Below are positions 16,019-24,513 of a stretch of DNA of 40,183 bases, in pieces. Source of the DNA: CAYTBN01 sp964542165 (GTDB lineage: Bacteria; Myxococcota_A; UBA796; UBA9615; CAYRNR01). Where the stretch lies: NCBI GenBank assembly GCA_964542165.1, contig CAZITQ010000064.1:1-40183 (forward strand), given 5' to 3'. Each line of letters begins with the position of its first letter. Positions within the stretch are counted from its first letter, which is position 1. The position numbers and the translations under genes are program-made. The notes below the pieces were generated by a model, which did no database searches, was not told the origin of the DNA, and was given only the letters and a program-made list of their open reading frames with translations.

Positions 16019-17235
16019 CCCGTCCGTCCGTCGGCCAGGCACGCGGGATCGAACAGGGGGAAGAGATCGGTGGAGGGACCGTGTTCGTAGCGGCCCTCGC
16101 CGGCGCCCCGGTGCCGCCGCAGGGTGATCAGCCCCATCTCGAAGCGTTCGATCGCCGGATCCAGGGGCCCGGTCGGGTGGAAGGGAAAGGGCACCGCGCG
16201 GACGGTCACGTCCCATCGCGCCAGGTCCCCCAGCCGCGCGGCCATCTTCTCCCGGTAGGGGCGGTCCCGGTGGTGGACGAGCATCGCGTACAGGTGCGCA
16301 GTACCCCGGTCGCTCAGGTGGTCCCCGAGCCCCTTGAGGATGCCCGCGAGGATCTCCTCCCCCGAGGGCCCGCCGGCGTACCAGCTGGAGCCCGCCGCCT
16401 CATCCGGGGTGGGCACGTAGGGCGGGTTGGCGGTGATCCGGTCGAAACGCTCCCCGGTCGAACAGGGACCGTAGAGATCTCCCTCGGCGAACCGTGGGGC
16501 CCCTCCGAGTCCGTTCAGGGCGCGATTGAACCGGGAGAAGGCCAGCGCGCGGGGGTTGTTGTCGATCCCGAGCACCTCCGCGCCGGTCCCCACCGCCAGC
16601 AGCGCCTGGATCCCCGAACCGGTACACAGATCGAGGATCCGCCGGGCGCCGTCGTCGCGGTCGATGAAGTGGGCCATCAGGTAGGTCTCGGGGTAGAGGC
16701 AGGAGACCTGCCCGGCCCCCCGGTGCCGATCCCAGCTGTCGGTGACCACGTAGCGCCCGCGGATGGGGTAGAGGTGGAATGGACAACGGGTCCCCCCATC
16801 CCGGATCAGGCCCACGGCGAGCATCTCGTCGATGACCGTGCGGCCCAGCACGGCCTCGAGCCGATCGGTGGCCACCCGCTCCCCGGCGAGCAAGAACCCG
16901 ACGAGGAGGTCGACCGGATGATCCGAAGAAGACCACCGGAGCCAGGGGGGCAGCTCCCCGCCAGCGGGACCCGCCGCGGAGCGGACCAGGGGCCCCAGCC
17001 GGCCGTCCCGTACCCGCTGGAAGGGGATCCCGAACACCGGATCCAGCCCGAGACGCCCGGCCACTCCCCGCTCGGTGTACCCCGATCGTCGGAGCTGGTC
17101 GACCACGTGGGCACACGCGGAGGGCGTGGTCGCGCGGGGCGGCGGGGGGGCGGCGTGGGACAGCGGCGGACTCCTCGTATCGAGAAGATACCAAGGGGCG
17201 CGCCCTTGCGCCCCCACGGCGGGATCGCATAACAC
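16015..17235 (-). CDS. SAM-dependent methyltransferase of the PrmC/RlmG-like (NPPY) superfamily
   Basis: 406 residues if the GTG at 17235 is used. SAM motif I is ILDLCTGSGIQALLA (about 200-214), followed by GIDNNPRAL, and the catalytic loop ITANPPYVP (NPPY about 270-273), which in this group binds an amide or amino nitrogen for methylation (Gln in release factors, or guanine/adenine in RNA). An N-terminal domain (about 45-160, YTERGVAGRLGLDP) looks like a small winged-helix. Start is uncertain: no ribosome site precedes 17235, while ACGAGGAG at 17179-17172 would suit a CTG at 17163, and a GTG lies at 17106. Overlaps the glycosyltransferase by ATGA. Target unknown. Confidence 0.8.
   Translation of the reverse strand: MLCDPAVGAQGRAPWYLLDTRSPPLSHAAPPPPRATTPSACAHVVDQLRRSGYTERGVAGRLGLDPVFGIPFQRVRDGRLGPLVRSAAGPAGGELPPWLRWSSSDHPVDLLVGFLLAGERVATDRLEAVLGRTVIDEMLAVGLIRDGGTRCPFHLYPIRGRYVVTDSWDRHRGAGQVSCLYPETYLMAHFIDRDDGARRILDLCTGSGIQALLAVGTGAEVLGIDNNPRALAFSRFNRALNGLGGAPRFAEGDLYGPCSTGERFDRITANPPYVPTPDEAAGSSWYAGGPSGEEILAGILKGLGDHLSDRGTAHLYAMLVHHRDRPYREKMAARLGDLARWDVTVRAVPFPFHPTGPLDPAIERFEMGLITLRRHRGAGEGRYEHGPSTDLFPLFDPACLADGRTG
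17177..17208. repeat. Two adjacent inverted repeats upstream of the methyltransferase
   Basis: GTATC-GAGAA-GATAC (17177-17191) is immediately followed by CAAGGG-GCGCG-CCCTTG (17192-17208). Both have perfect arms (5 and 6 bp) and 5-base loops. They lie in the divergent region between the methyltransferase and the MopE/beta-helix gene, inside the first codons of the longest methyltransferase frame. They are better explained as operators or leader hairpins, which would argue for a downstream start of the methyltransferase. Confidence 0.45.
17206..17233 (+). promoter_or_regulatory. Candidate sigma-70-type promoter for the MopE/beta-helix operon
   Basis: TTGCGC (17206-17211), 16-base spacer, CATAAC (17228-17233). 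The same -35 hexamer TTGCGC is seen in the transporter promoter at 26670. The predicted start of transcription falls about 4 bases before the ATG at 17244, so the mRNA would be nearly leaderless; indeed no ribosome site is present before that ATG. Confidence 0.4.
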
Positions 17236-17243
17236 CGTGGGTC

Positions 17244-19304
17244 ATGTGTCGACGGCTGTCCCCCGTGCTCGCCCTGCTCTGCCTCTCCTGGACGCCGGCC
17301 GGCTGCCCTGGCGGTGCCGACGAGGATGGCGACGGGGTGACCGTGGCCGAGGGTGACTGCGACGACCTGGACGCCCGCTCCTACCCGGGGGCCGAGGAGC
17401 TCTGCGACGGCCGGGACAACGACTGCGACGGCATCGTCCCCGACGACGAGCGAGACGGCGACGGGGACGGCGTCCTCGGGTGTGGCGGTGACTGCGACGA
17501 CGGCAACGCCTCCGTACATCCGGACGCCGCGGAGCTCTGCAACGGGATCGACGACGACTGCGACGGCTCCCTGGAGGCGGAGGAGGACGGGGACGGGGAC
17601 GGCTACGCCCCCTGCGGCGGCGACTGCGACGACGCCGATCCCCACGTGAGCCCCGCCGCGGCCGACGAGTGCGGCGGCGACGACACCGACTGCGACGGGG
17701 ATCCGGACACCCACGGAGGCGGCCCCTGCATCGACTGCAGCGCCCGCGTCCCCGGCGACGTGGCCGACCTGCACGACGCGATCGAGGCGGCCAGCGACGG
17801 GGACGTGATCTGCGTCGAGGCCGGGACCCTCGATGCCGCGGAGCTCGCCTTCGGGGGGCGGCCCCTGCACCTGGTGGGCCTGGCGGGCCCCCGGTACACG
17901 GTCGTGGACGGCCAGGGGCAGGGCTCCGTGATGGTGTTCGAAGGCGGGGAGGGGCCGGAGACCGTGGTGGAGGGATTGACCCTCACCGGCGGCAGTGCGC
18001 GCAACGCCGGCGGGATCCGCATCGACGGGGCGTCCCCGGTCCTGCTCAACCTGGTCGTGACCGGCAACGCTGCCTTCCAGCAGGGTGAGGACAGCGGCTG
18101 CGGGGGCGGCCTGTGGATCGCCGACTCGGCCGTCCGACTGGAGGGGGTCACCGCCGTGGGCAACCAGGCCGACGAGGACGGCGGCGGGATCTGGATCCTG
18201 GACTCGACGCCGTCGCTGACCGACGTGGTCGCCGACGACAACGTCGCCGGCCAGTACGGGGGTGGGCTCTACGCCCAGGGCTCGGAGCTGGGCCTTCAGC
18301 GGGTGACGCTCACCGCCAACCACGCCGGGTTCCTCGGGGGCGGTGCCTGGCTCGGCGGCGGAGAGACGACGGGCCAGGCGCTGGTGATCTCCGACAACGC
18401 CACCGACGACTGTGACGCCTGCGCCGGCGGAGGGCTGGCCCTGTCCTGGGCCTTCGCGAGCCTGGACGACCTGCAGGTCGTCCGGAACTCGAGCCGCACC
18501 GGTGGCGGCATCCACGTGGCCGGGGAGGCCTCCCTGCGCAACGCGCTGCTGTCCCACAACGACGCCACCGGCGAGGGGGGCGGGCTGCGGATCGACGACG
18601 CCTCCGTGGAGCTACAAAACGTCCGGCTGGAGGCCAACGTGGCCGACGGCGGCGCCGGGCTCTGTCTGACCAACGCGGAGGCCACGATCTCGACCGCGGT
18701 GATCGCCGGTAACACGTCCCTGGGCGATGGCGGCGGGATCCAGATCGATGGGGCGATCCTGGACCTCACGAACATCACGCTGGCGGGCAACACCGCGGCC
18801 GGGCAGGGCGGCGGCATCCTGCAGCAGGGGCAGGCGCTCACGGCCCAGAACCTGTCCGTCACCCACAACGACGCCGCCTCGGGCGGTGGGATTCAACGTG
18901 TTTCGGGGGACGATCCGGACCTGCGCTACTGCAACGTGTGGGGCAACGACGGCGGGGACCTGGCCGGTTTCGGCGCTGATCCCATCGGCCAGAGCGGCAA
19001 CGTGTCGGTCGATCCCGGGTTCCGCGACCTGACCGCGGCCGATGCCAGGAGCTGGGACCTCCACCTGTCCTCGTCGTCGGCGCTGGTGGACGGCGGCAAC
19101 CCCACCTGGCTCGATCTGGACGGCTCGCCCTCCGACATGGGGGGCTACGGGGGCGAGGGCGCGGGGGACTGGGACCTGGATCTGGACGGTTTTCCCGAGT
19201 GGTGGCAGCCGGGCGCCTACCAGCCGGCGACCCACGGGCCCCAGGGGTGGGATTGCGACGACCGGGATCCCCACGTGGGCCCGGGCAGTGGCTGCGAGGG
19301 GTAG
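17244..19304 (+). CDS. Lipoprotein with MopE-type metal-binding motifs and a right-handed beta-helix (PMP-like) domain
   Basis: 686 residues from ATG at 17244. Signal peptide ends in a lipobox-like TPAGC (C21). Residues about 25-155 contain three MopE-type motifs of the form DGDGD-x-n-GDCDD-x-n-HPDAAELCNGIDDDCDG, Asp/Cys repeats thought to bind calcium or copper and widespread in Myxococcota. From about 170 to 620 there are repeated blocks such as SARNAGGIRIDG, QYGGGLYAQGS, SSRTGGGIHVAG and NTAAGQGGGILQQG, with GG(G)I and Asn ladder patterns typical of polymorphic outer membrane and pectate-lyase-like beta-helices. A final WDCDDRDPHVGPG repeats half a MopE motif. Likely a surface adhesin-like protein. 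Followed at 11 bp by the PEGA-like gene. Confidence 0.88.
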   Translation: MCRRLSPVLALLCLSWTPAGCPGGADEDGDGVTVAEGDCDDLDARSYPGAEELCDGRDNDCDGIVPDDERDGDGDGVLGCGGDCDDGNASVHPDAAELCNGIDDDCDGSLEAEEDGDGDGYAPCGGDCDDADPHVSPAAADECGGDDTDCDGDPDTHGGGPCIDCSARVPGDVADLHDAIEAASDGDVICVEAGTLDAAELAFGGRPLHLVGLAGPRYTVVDGQGQGSVMVFEGGEGPETVVEGLTLTGGSARNAGGIRIDGASPVLLNLVVTGNAAFQQGEDSGCGGGLWIADSAVRLEGVTAVGNQADEDGGGIWILDSTPSLTDVVADDNVAGQYGGGLYAQGSELGLQRVTLTANHAGFLGGGAWLGGGETTGQALVISDNATDDCDACAGGGLALSWAFASLDDLQVVRNSSRTGGGIHVAGEASLRNALLSHNDATGEGGGLRIDDASVELQNVRLEANVADGGAGLCLTNAEATISTAVIAGNTSLGDGGGIQIDGAILDLTNITLAGNTAAGQGGGILQQGQALTAQNLSVTHNDAASGGGIQRVSGDDPDLRYCNVWGNDGGDLAGFGADPIGQSGNVSVDPGFRDLTAADARSWDLHLSSSSALVDGGNPTWLDLDGSPSDMGGYGGEGAGDWDLDLDGFPEWWQPGAYQPATHGPQGWDCDDRDPHVGPGSGCEG

Positions 19305-19315
19305 AATCGTCCCCG

Positions 19316-20734
19316 ATGGACGATCGCACCTCCCGCAGGCACACCAGGCCCCGCATTCGCAGCCTCACCGCCCTGCTCCCGTGCCTCGCCGCCCTGTGGG
19401 CCGGCGTCGTCCCGGTCGACGGGCGGGCCGAAGAGGACGTCCCGGACGTGGTCTACCTGGGTGTCCCCGCCGCTCCGGGTAGCGAGGAAGCGGTGCGTCG
19501 GGTCCTGGCGCGGGCGCGACCGGCCATCCCCGCCGACGCCCGCGTGACCCACCTGGACACCCTGGTCTCCCCCACCGACCCGAGCGTCCTCGGCGCGACC
19601 GCGGTCCTGCGATGCACCCGCACGCCGGAGGACCCGGCGGACTACCAGGCCCGCAGGGATGCCCTCTACCGGGCCTTCCTGATGCAGGAGGAGATCGCCC
19701 CCCTGGTGGAGGGGATCGGGGCGGCCCAGCTCTGTTCGGCCTCGGCCGTCCCCGCCGACGAGCTCGCCTGGCCCTCGTTCCTGGACGCCATCGTCGCCTT
19801 CGAGAACGACGAGCCCGAGCGCGCTCGCGAACGCTTCGCCGCGGCCCTGGCCGTCCACCCCGAGCAGGCGTGGGACAGCGCCTTCCCCGAGGAGGCCAGG
19901 GCCCTGTTCGACGGCGCGCGCCAGCTCCTGGACCAGCAGCCCCGGGGGGAGCTCCAGCTCGCCGTGCCCGCGGGTGTGCGGATCTGGATCGACGGCCGAG
20001 AGGTCAGCGATCCCACGACCCCCTTGGCCCTCGCCCCCGGGCGCCACCTGGTCCAGAGCGGGACGGGCCTCGACCTTCACCTGCGGGCGGTGCTCCTGAC
20101 CGTCGAGCCCGGGCGGCGGGTGCTGGTGCTGGAACCCGACGCCCTGGTGCCCACCACCACCGGTGACGACGACCTGCGGCGCAACCTGGCCGCGCTGCTG
20201 TCCCAGCTGGGGGGCGGCGGCGGGGGGCCGGCGGACCACGTCGTGGTCATGCGCCAAGAGCCCCAGGTGCTGCGCTGGAACCCGGGCGACGCCTCCCTGA
20301 CGCCCCTGAGGCTCGCGACCGAGGGCGCGGACAGGAAGGGACGGCGGGCTGCCCTGGGCGTCAGCGCCGGCCTGGTGGCGGGGGGCGCGGCGGCGGCCAT
20401 CGTCGGGGGGATCGGGCTGGCGGTGAACGGGCGGAGGCTGGCGGCAGGTGAACGCTGGATCACGCCGGATGACCCCGACGATCCCACGCTCCGCAGCTGG
20501 CGCGCGTACAGCGTTCTGCTGGTGGCCGGCACCGGCTGCGCGGGCCTTGGGGGTGCGGGACTCGCGATCACCGTGGCCGTCACCCGCCGCAACGGCGGCC
20601 GCGCCACGGCGTGGGTCGTCTCGGTGGGTGCGGAGGGGACCGCACACGGGGATCCGGGCGGACCCGCGGGTCCGAGCGGTTTCCATCTGGGGCTGACCCT
20701 GCGACCGGCCCGGTCGGGCGGGGAGGCTCACTGA
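19316..20734 (+). CDS. PEGA-like domain envelope protein with C-terminal membrane segments
   Basis: 472 residues from ATG at 19316; the open frame upstream overlaps the previous gene and is ignored. Signal peptide about 15-38 (IRSLTALLPCLAALWAGVV). A helical, TPR-like region (about 100-205, FENDEPERARERFAAALAVHPEQ) precedes a PEGA-like beta-domain (GELQLAVPAGVRIWIDGREV, then LAPGRHLVQSG). Near the C-terminus two hydrophobic segments (GVSAGLVAGGAAAAIVGGIGLAV and YSVLLVAGTGCAGLGGAGLAITVAV) form a helical hairpin in the membrane. This layout (signal, TPR, PEGA, two helices) is common in Myxococcota envelope proteins of unknown role. Stop overlaps the next start (TGATG). Confidence 0.75.
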   Translation: MDDRTSRRHTRPRIRSLTALLPCLAALWAGVVPVDGRAEEDVPDVVYLGVPAAPGSEEAVRRVLARARPAIPADARVTHLDTLVSPTDPSVLGATAVLRCTRTPEDPADYQARRDALYRAFLMQEEIAPLVEGIGAAQLCSASAVPADELAWPSFLDAIVAFENDEPERARERFAAALAVHPEQAWDSAFPEEARALFDGARQLLDQQPRGELQLAVPAGVRIWIDGREVSDPTTPLALAPGRHLVQSGTGLDLHLRAVLLTVEPGRRVLVLEPDALVPTTTGDDDLRRNLAALLSQLGGGGGGPADHVVVMRQEPQVLRWNPGDASLTPLRLATEGADRKGRRAALGVSAGLVAGGAAAAIVGGIGLAVNGRRLAAGERWITPDDPDDPTLRSWRAYSVLLVAGTGCAGLGGAGLAITVAVTRRNGGRATAWVVSVGAEGTAHGDPGGPAGPSGFHLGLTLRPARSGGEAH

Positions 20735-22368
20735 TGGGTCACACGGAGCGACGCACGAGGGGCACGGTCGGCCGCGGGGCTGGACTCGCACTGGCCGTCC
20801 TGCTCGCCCCGTGCGGATGCCCCACACCGGATCCGCCGGCGAACCTGCTGCACCTGGCCGACGCGGACCGCATCCTGTGGGGACACGCGGAGGATGCGCG
20901 CGCCGGGGCGGGTGTGGCCGCGGGACCGGAGGGACAGATCGCCCTCGGAGCTCCGTACACGCCCTCCAGCGACGGAGCCGTACCCGATGCGGGCACGCTC
21001 TACCTCGCCCGGGACGCCGGAGGCCTCCCCGCGGATGCGCCGCTGGAGCCGGGGCAGAGCACGGGCGTCGACCACGTGACCGGAAACCAGCCCTACGGCG
21101 CCCTGGGTTTCGCCCTGGCCCTCGGGGCCGACCTGGACGGCAGCGGCGTCGTGGATCTGGTCGTCGGCTCGCCGGGGGCGCCCCTGGGCGGTGACGACGA
21201 GGCTGCGGGGCAGATCAGGATCCACCTGGACGTGGACCCGGGGGGGCGCGGGGAGGGTGACGCGGACGTCTCCCTGGCGGGCCCCGCCGGTCGGATGTAC
21301 ATGGGCTACGCCCTGGCCGCCGGGGCCAGTGCAGCGGGGGACGAGCACGACGACCTGCTCATCGGCGCCCCGGAGACCTACGGGGAGGCGCCCTACGCCG
21401 AGGGCGACGACGGTCCGGGGCGGGCCTTCCTGCTGCTGGGGCGCGCGGACCTCCAGGCCGGGCTGGCGGAGGCGGGTGGAATCGCCGACGCCGACGGGGT
21501 GATCGAGTTCATCGGGGAGGCCGAAGGCGAGGCCACCGGGATGTCCGTGGCCCTGGTGGCGGGCCCCGATCCGGCACCCGCGGGGACCGCCGCCGTGGTG
21601 ATCGGGGCGCCATACTCCAGCCGCAGCGGCGCGTACGCCGGCGCTGCATACCTCTGCCTGGACGGTGCCTGGACCGGCGGCGAGACCGTGCCGGTGGGTT
21701 CGGAGTGCATCACCTACGTGGGCGAGACTGGCGACCACGCGGGGTTCGCGGTCGCCGCCGCGGGGGACGTGGACGGCTCGGGGCACGGCGACCTCCTGGT
21801 GGGGGCCCCCCAACTCCGCGACGATTCGGGAGACCAGGGGGCGGGGCGGGTCTACCTGGTGACCGATGCCCTGGCGGATCCGGAGCGGCGGACGGTGGAT
21901 CTCACCTCCGGCGCCGCGACGGTGTTCGAAGGGGCGATGGTGGGCGACATGGTCGGCTTCAGCGTCGCCGGCGGCGAGGATCTGGACGGGGACGGCCTGG
22001 ACGACCTGATCCTCGGTGCACCCCAGGGCGCGTTCCAGGAACCGGAGTACTACAAGGGGGCCGCCTACCTGTTCCTGGGGCGCGAGGACGGGTTTGCCGA
22101 CCAGGTGCCGGTGGGCACCGCGACCCTCCAGCTCTGCGGCGAGCAGTTCGATCCATCGGGGGGCACCATCGGGGACATGGCCGGCTACGACCTGGCCGTC
22201 GGCAACGGCTGGATGGGGTCGGCGGACGCGGCGTTCGTGGCCATCGGCGCACCCCGCCGCGCCAACGACCGCCACGAGGGCGACTGGATCGCGGGCGCAG
22301 GCGCGGTCTACCTGCTGCACGACGCCCTGGAGCCCCACCTGTCGGGCGGGTTCGGCCCCGGAGACTGA
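20734..22368 (+). CDS. FG-GAP (integrin-alpha-like) seven-bladed beta-propeller, secreted
   Basis: 544 residues from ATG at 20734 with GGGAGG 8 bases upstream; overlaps the previous stop by one base. N-terminal hydrophobic segment GLALAVLLAPCGC suggests a lipoprotein or secreted protein, though the lipobox is not standard. Seven FG-GAP-type blades can be counted by their IGAP/VGSP ends: QIALGAP, DLVVGSP, DLLIGAP, AVVIGAP, DLLVGAP, DLILGAP, FVAIGAP, several preceded by calcium-binding DLDGDGLDD loops. Seven blades is the complete number for a closed propeller. Probably a surface binding protein. Third gene of the 17244-22368 operon. Confidence 0.85.
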   Translation: MGHTERRTRGTVGRGAGLALAVLLAPCGCPTPDPPANLLHLADADRILWGHAEDARAGAGVAAGPEGQIALGAPYTPSSDGAVPDAGTLYLARDAGGLPADAPLEPGQSTGVDHVTGNQPYGALGFALALGADLDGSGVVDLVVGSPGAPLGGDDEAAGQIRIHLDVDPGGRGEGDADVSLAGPAGRMYMGYALAAGASAAGDEHDDLLIGAPETYGEAPYAEGDDGPGRAFLLLGRADLQAGLAEAGGIADADGVIEFIGEAEGEATGMSVALVAGPDPAPAGTAAVVIGAPYSSRSGAYAGAAYLCLDGAWTGGETVPVGSECITYVGETGDHAGFAVAAAGDVDGSGHGDLLVGAPQLRDDSGDQGAGRVYLVTDALADPERRTVDLTSGAATVFEGAMVGDMVGFSVAGGEDLDGDGLDDLILGAPQGAFQEPEYYKGAAYLFLGREDGFADQVPVGTATLQLCGEQFDPSGGTIGDMAGYDLAVGNGWMGSADAAFVAIGAPRRANDRHEGDWIAGAGAVYLLHDALEPHLSGGFGPGD

Positions 22369-22378
22369 CCTCGCCAAG

Positions 22379-22452
22379 TGTGCCACATGTGTGCCACCCC
22401 CCGCCGCGCGACGTGACACAGACCCCCTCGAGTCACACTTTCACCTGACACA
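22379..22452 (+). promoter_or_regulatory. Candidate enhancer sites for a sigma-54 activator
   Basis: Two direct copies of TGTGCCAC (22379-22386 and 22390-22397, 11 bases apart, about one helical turn) are followed by reverse-oriented TGACACA copies (22414-22420 and 22446-22452) and a GTCACACT at 22432. TGTGCCAC and GTGACACA form an imperfect inverted repeat (7 of 8). They lie 40-115 bases upstream of the sigma-54 promoter, the usual place for NtrC-type activator sites. Confidence 0.5.
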
Positions 22453-22492
22453 CGACCCGCGCCGATCGACGCACGGCGAGCCTCTCCATACC

Positions 22493-22508
22493 TGGCACGG
22501 TCCTTGCT
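22493..22508 (+). promoter_or_regulatory. Sigma-54 (RpoN) promoter, -24/-12
   Basis: TGGCACG (22493-22499), four bases, TTGCT (22504-22508) matches the TGGCACR-N4-TTGCW consensus at every position, with GG and GC spaced as required. Transcription would begin near 22518, giving a leader of about 30 bases with a GAGAGGG ribosome site before the ATG at 22549. This is the strongest promoter in the window. Confidence 0.85.
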
Positions 22509-22548
22509 GCATACGGACACGACCACGGAAAGTGAGAGGGAAAAGGCC

Positions 22549-24513
22549 ATGACCAAGCAAATCGGAAGCTTCCTCACCGCGCTGCTCGCCATCCTGCTGC
22601 TGGCGGCCCTCCAGGGCTGTACGGGCACCGACTCCGGCGACCACCACGACTGGCACGGCGGGACCGGGGACTTCCAGAGCGACTACAAGATCGACTTCGA
22701 CAAGCTCAACGCCCAGTGGCCCGGCAACCGGCCGGCGACCAGCCCCGAAGAGGCGTTCTCGGTGCGGGTGGACCTGGGCGCGGCGGAGATCACCGCGCCG
22801 ACCCACCTGTTCGACGCGCCGATGCAGATCATCCCCTACTCCAACGAGGACGATGTCGTCGACGCGGCGGGCGTCTCCTTCCCGCGCGGTGATCAGGTGA
22901 TCGCGGAGGCCTTCCCTCCGGGCGTGGTCGGGTACGCCATCAAGCACCACCGCCCCGAGTACCGGGAGCTGCGGCTCGAGGAGATGGGCTCGGGCATGAA
23001 GGAGCACTTCAAGCTCCAGGACACCCACATCGAGCTGGTGGTGGGCGTGGAGCGCGAGGGCGCCCCGGGGGCCATCACCCTCAACAACCCCCAGAGCTAC
23101 GAGAACGGCCTGTTCGGCAGCGCCGACTACCCGATGATCTTCGTCAAGCCGGCCTTCCCCGACTACGTGGGCGCCGACGAGGCCCAGGCCTACAACGACA
23201 ACATCCGGACCATGATGCTGGGCTTCAACGCCGTGTCCAACTTCCCCGGCGACTACAACGGCGGCGACCCCCTGGCGGCCCGGGACCCCAAGCACGTGTG
23301 GGCCCACACGATCAACATGGTCAAGGCCATCGCCGGTGACGAGGCGGCCCGGGCCTGGTTCAAGGAGGACGAGAACCTGATCTACTGCGCCGAGCTGGCC
23401 CACGTGGCAACCAGCGCCGGGATCCTGGTCCCCCTGAACGAGCAGAACCTGGTGCCCGAGGTCGGCCAGGAGCTGTGGGACGCCTTCGTGGCCGAGATGG
23501 ACAAGCAGCTGGCCGGCGAGTCCTCGGCCTTCACCGAGATGAACGAGAACCCCAAGGCCGCCCTGGTGATGCCCGCGCTGGCCCCCGAGTGGCTGATGCC
23601 GATGCCGGCCTACGCCCCGTCCGACCTGCAGGAAGAGGCCGAGGAGAAGCTGGCCTTCCAGCCCATGACCGCCGCGGACATCGTCCAGCAGTTCATGCGG
23701 ACCCACATCCCCCGGGAGATCCTGGGCGAGTCCCTGGCGCCGGTGCAGGGCCAGGTCCTGATGGCCATGAAGCCCGGCCTGTTCGAGAGCATGAGCCTGG
23801 ACCAGCTGCCCGAGACCGACCCGGCCCGGATGGCCGCCGAGGACGTGTTCAACCGCCTGGTCGAGTGTGTCTCCGTCCAGTACGAGAGCTACGACGCCTT
23901 CCAGGAGGCCCTGCGGCCGATCATGGACGAGGCCCGGGCGCTGACCGGTCCCCGGGACGACTCGGGCAACGGCCTGTTCGTGCCCCCCTCCCTGCTCCAC
24001 GTGATCACCCAGGGCAAGCACGACGGCGGCCTGCTCGGCCTGGCCTACGTGGGCCACGGCCTCCACACCTCGATGGTCTACAAGGAGGGCACCGAGGAGG
24101 AGACCGGAGAGGAGACCGAGGAGGAGACCGAAGAGGAGACCGGAGAGGAGACCGAAGAGGAGACCGAGGAGGAGACCGAAGAGGAGACCACCGACGAGAT
24201 CTGGGAGGGCTTCGAGGTCTCCGGTTCCGTCGACCAGGGCGTCGAGTACACCTACGAGACCCCCGAACTCGGCCCCGGCCAGTACATGTTCGGCCTGGCC
24301 CACGACGAGGCCAACCCGGGCGGCGACGCCGACCTCTACGTCCGCGTGGGCAAGGAGCCGACCATGGACGAGTACGACTGCCGCCCCTGGGACACCGGCT
24401 CCGACGAGACCTGCGACGTGGAGCTGACCGAGGGCGACGTGATCTACCTGATGGTCTACGGCTACGACGAGGGCACGAACTACTTCGTGCTCTCCGGCCT
24501 GCAGATGGACTGA
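22549..24513 (+). CDS. Sigma-54-controlled lipoprotein with E/T-repeat tether and PPC-like C-terminal domain
   Basis: 654 residues from ATG at 22549; an upstream in-frame ATG at 22504-22506 would lie in the promoter and is rejected. Lipobox LQGC (C24). The large N-terminal domain (about 45-510) is not recognised; it contains FPGDYNGGDPLAARDPKHVWAH and ENLIYCAELAHVATSAG, where His then Cys-Ala-Glu recalls permuted papain-like cysteine peptidases, a weak guess. A 33-residue T-E-E-E tether (about 515-547) follows, then a PPC-like beta-sandwich (FEVSGSVDQGVEYTYETP, DADLYVRVGKEP, YLMVYGYDEGTNYFVLSG), a domain common at the ends of secreted peptidases. Gly codons are mostly GGC rather than the GGG common in neighbours, suggesting strong expression. 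Confidence 0.8.
   Translation: MTKQIGSFLTALLAILLLAALQGCTGTDSGDHHDWHGGTGDFQSDYKIDFDKLNAQWPGNRPATSPEEAFSVRVDLGAAEITAPTHLFDAPMQIIPYSNEDDVVDAAGVSFPRGDQVIAEAFPPGVVGYAIKHHRPEYRELRLEEMGSGMKEHFKLQDTHIELVVGVEREGAPGAITLNNPQSYENGLFGSADYPMIFVKPAFPDYVGADEAQAYNDNIRTMMLGFNAVSNFPGDYNGGDPLAARDPKHVWAHTINMVKAIAGDEAARAWFKEDENLIYCAELAHVATSAGILVPLNEQNLVPEVGQELWDAFVAEMDKQLAGESSAFTEMNENPKAALVMPALAPEWLMPMPAYAPSDLQEEAEEKLAFQPMTAADIVQQFMRTHIPREILGESLAPVQGQVLMAMKPGLFESMSLDQLPETDPARMAAEDVFNRLVECVSVQYESYDAFQEALRPIMDEARALTGPRDDSGNGLFVPPSLLHVITQGKHDGGLLGLAYVGHGLHTSMVYKEGTEEETGEETEEETEEETGEETEEETEEETEEETTDEIWEGFEVSGSVDQGVEYTYETPELGPGQYMFGLAHDEANPGGDADLYVRVGKEPTMDEYDCRPWDTGSDETCDVELTEGDVIYLMVYGYDEGTNYFVLSGLQMD
24091..24189 (+). 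repeat. 12-bp coding minisatellite (ACC GAG GAG GAG)n
   Basis: Eight units of the 12-base pattern, with GGA or GAA at some positions, encode T-E/G-E-E repeats between the N-terminal domain and the PPC-like domain. Being a multiple of three, gain or loss of units changes tether length without breaking the frame. Confidence 0.85.
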
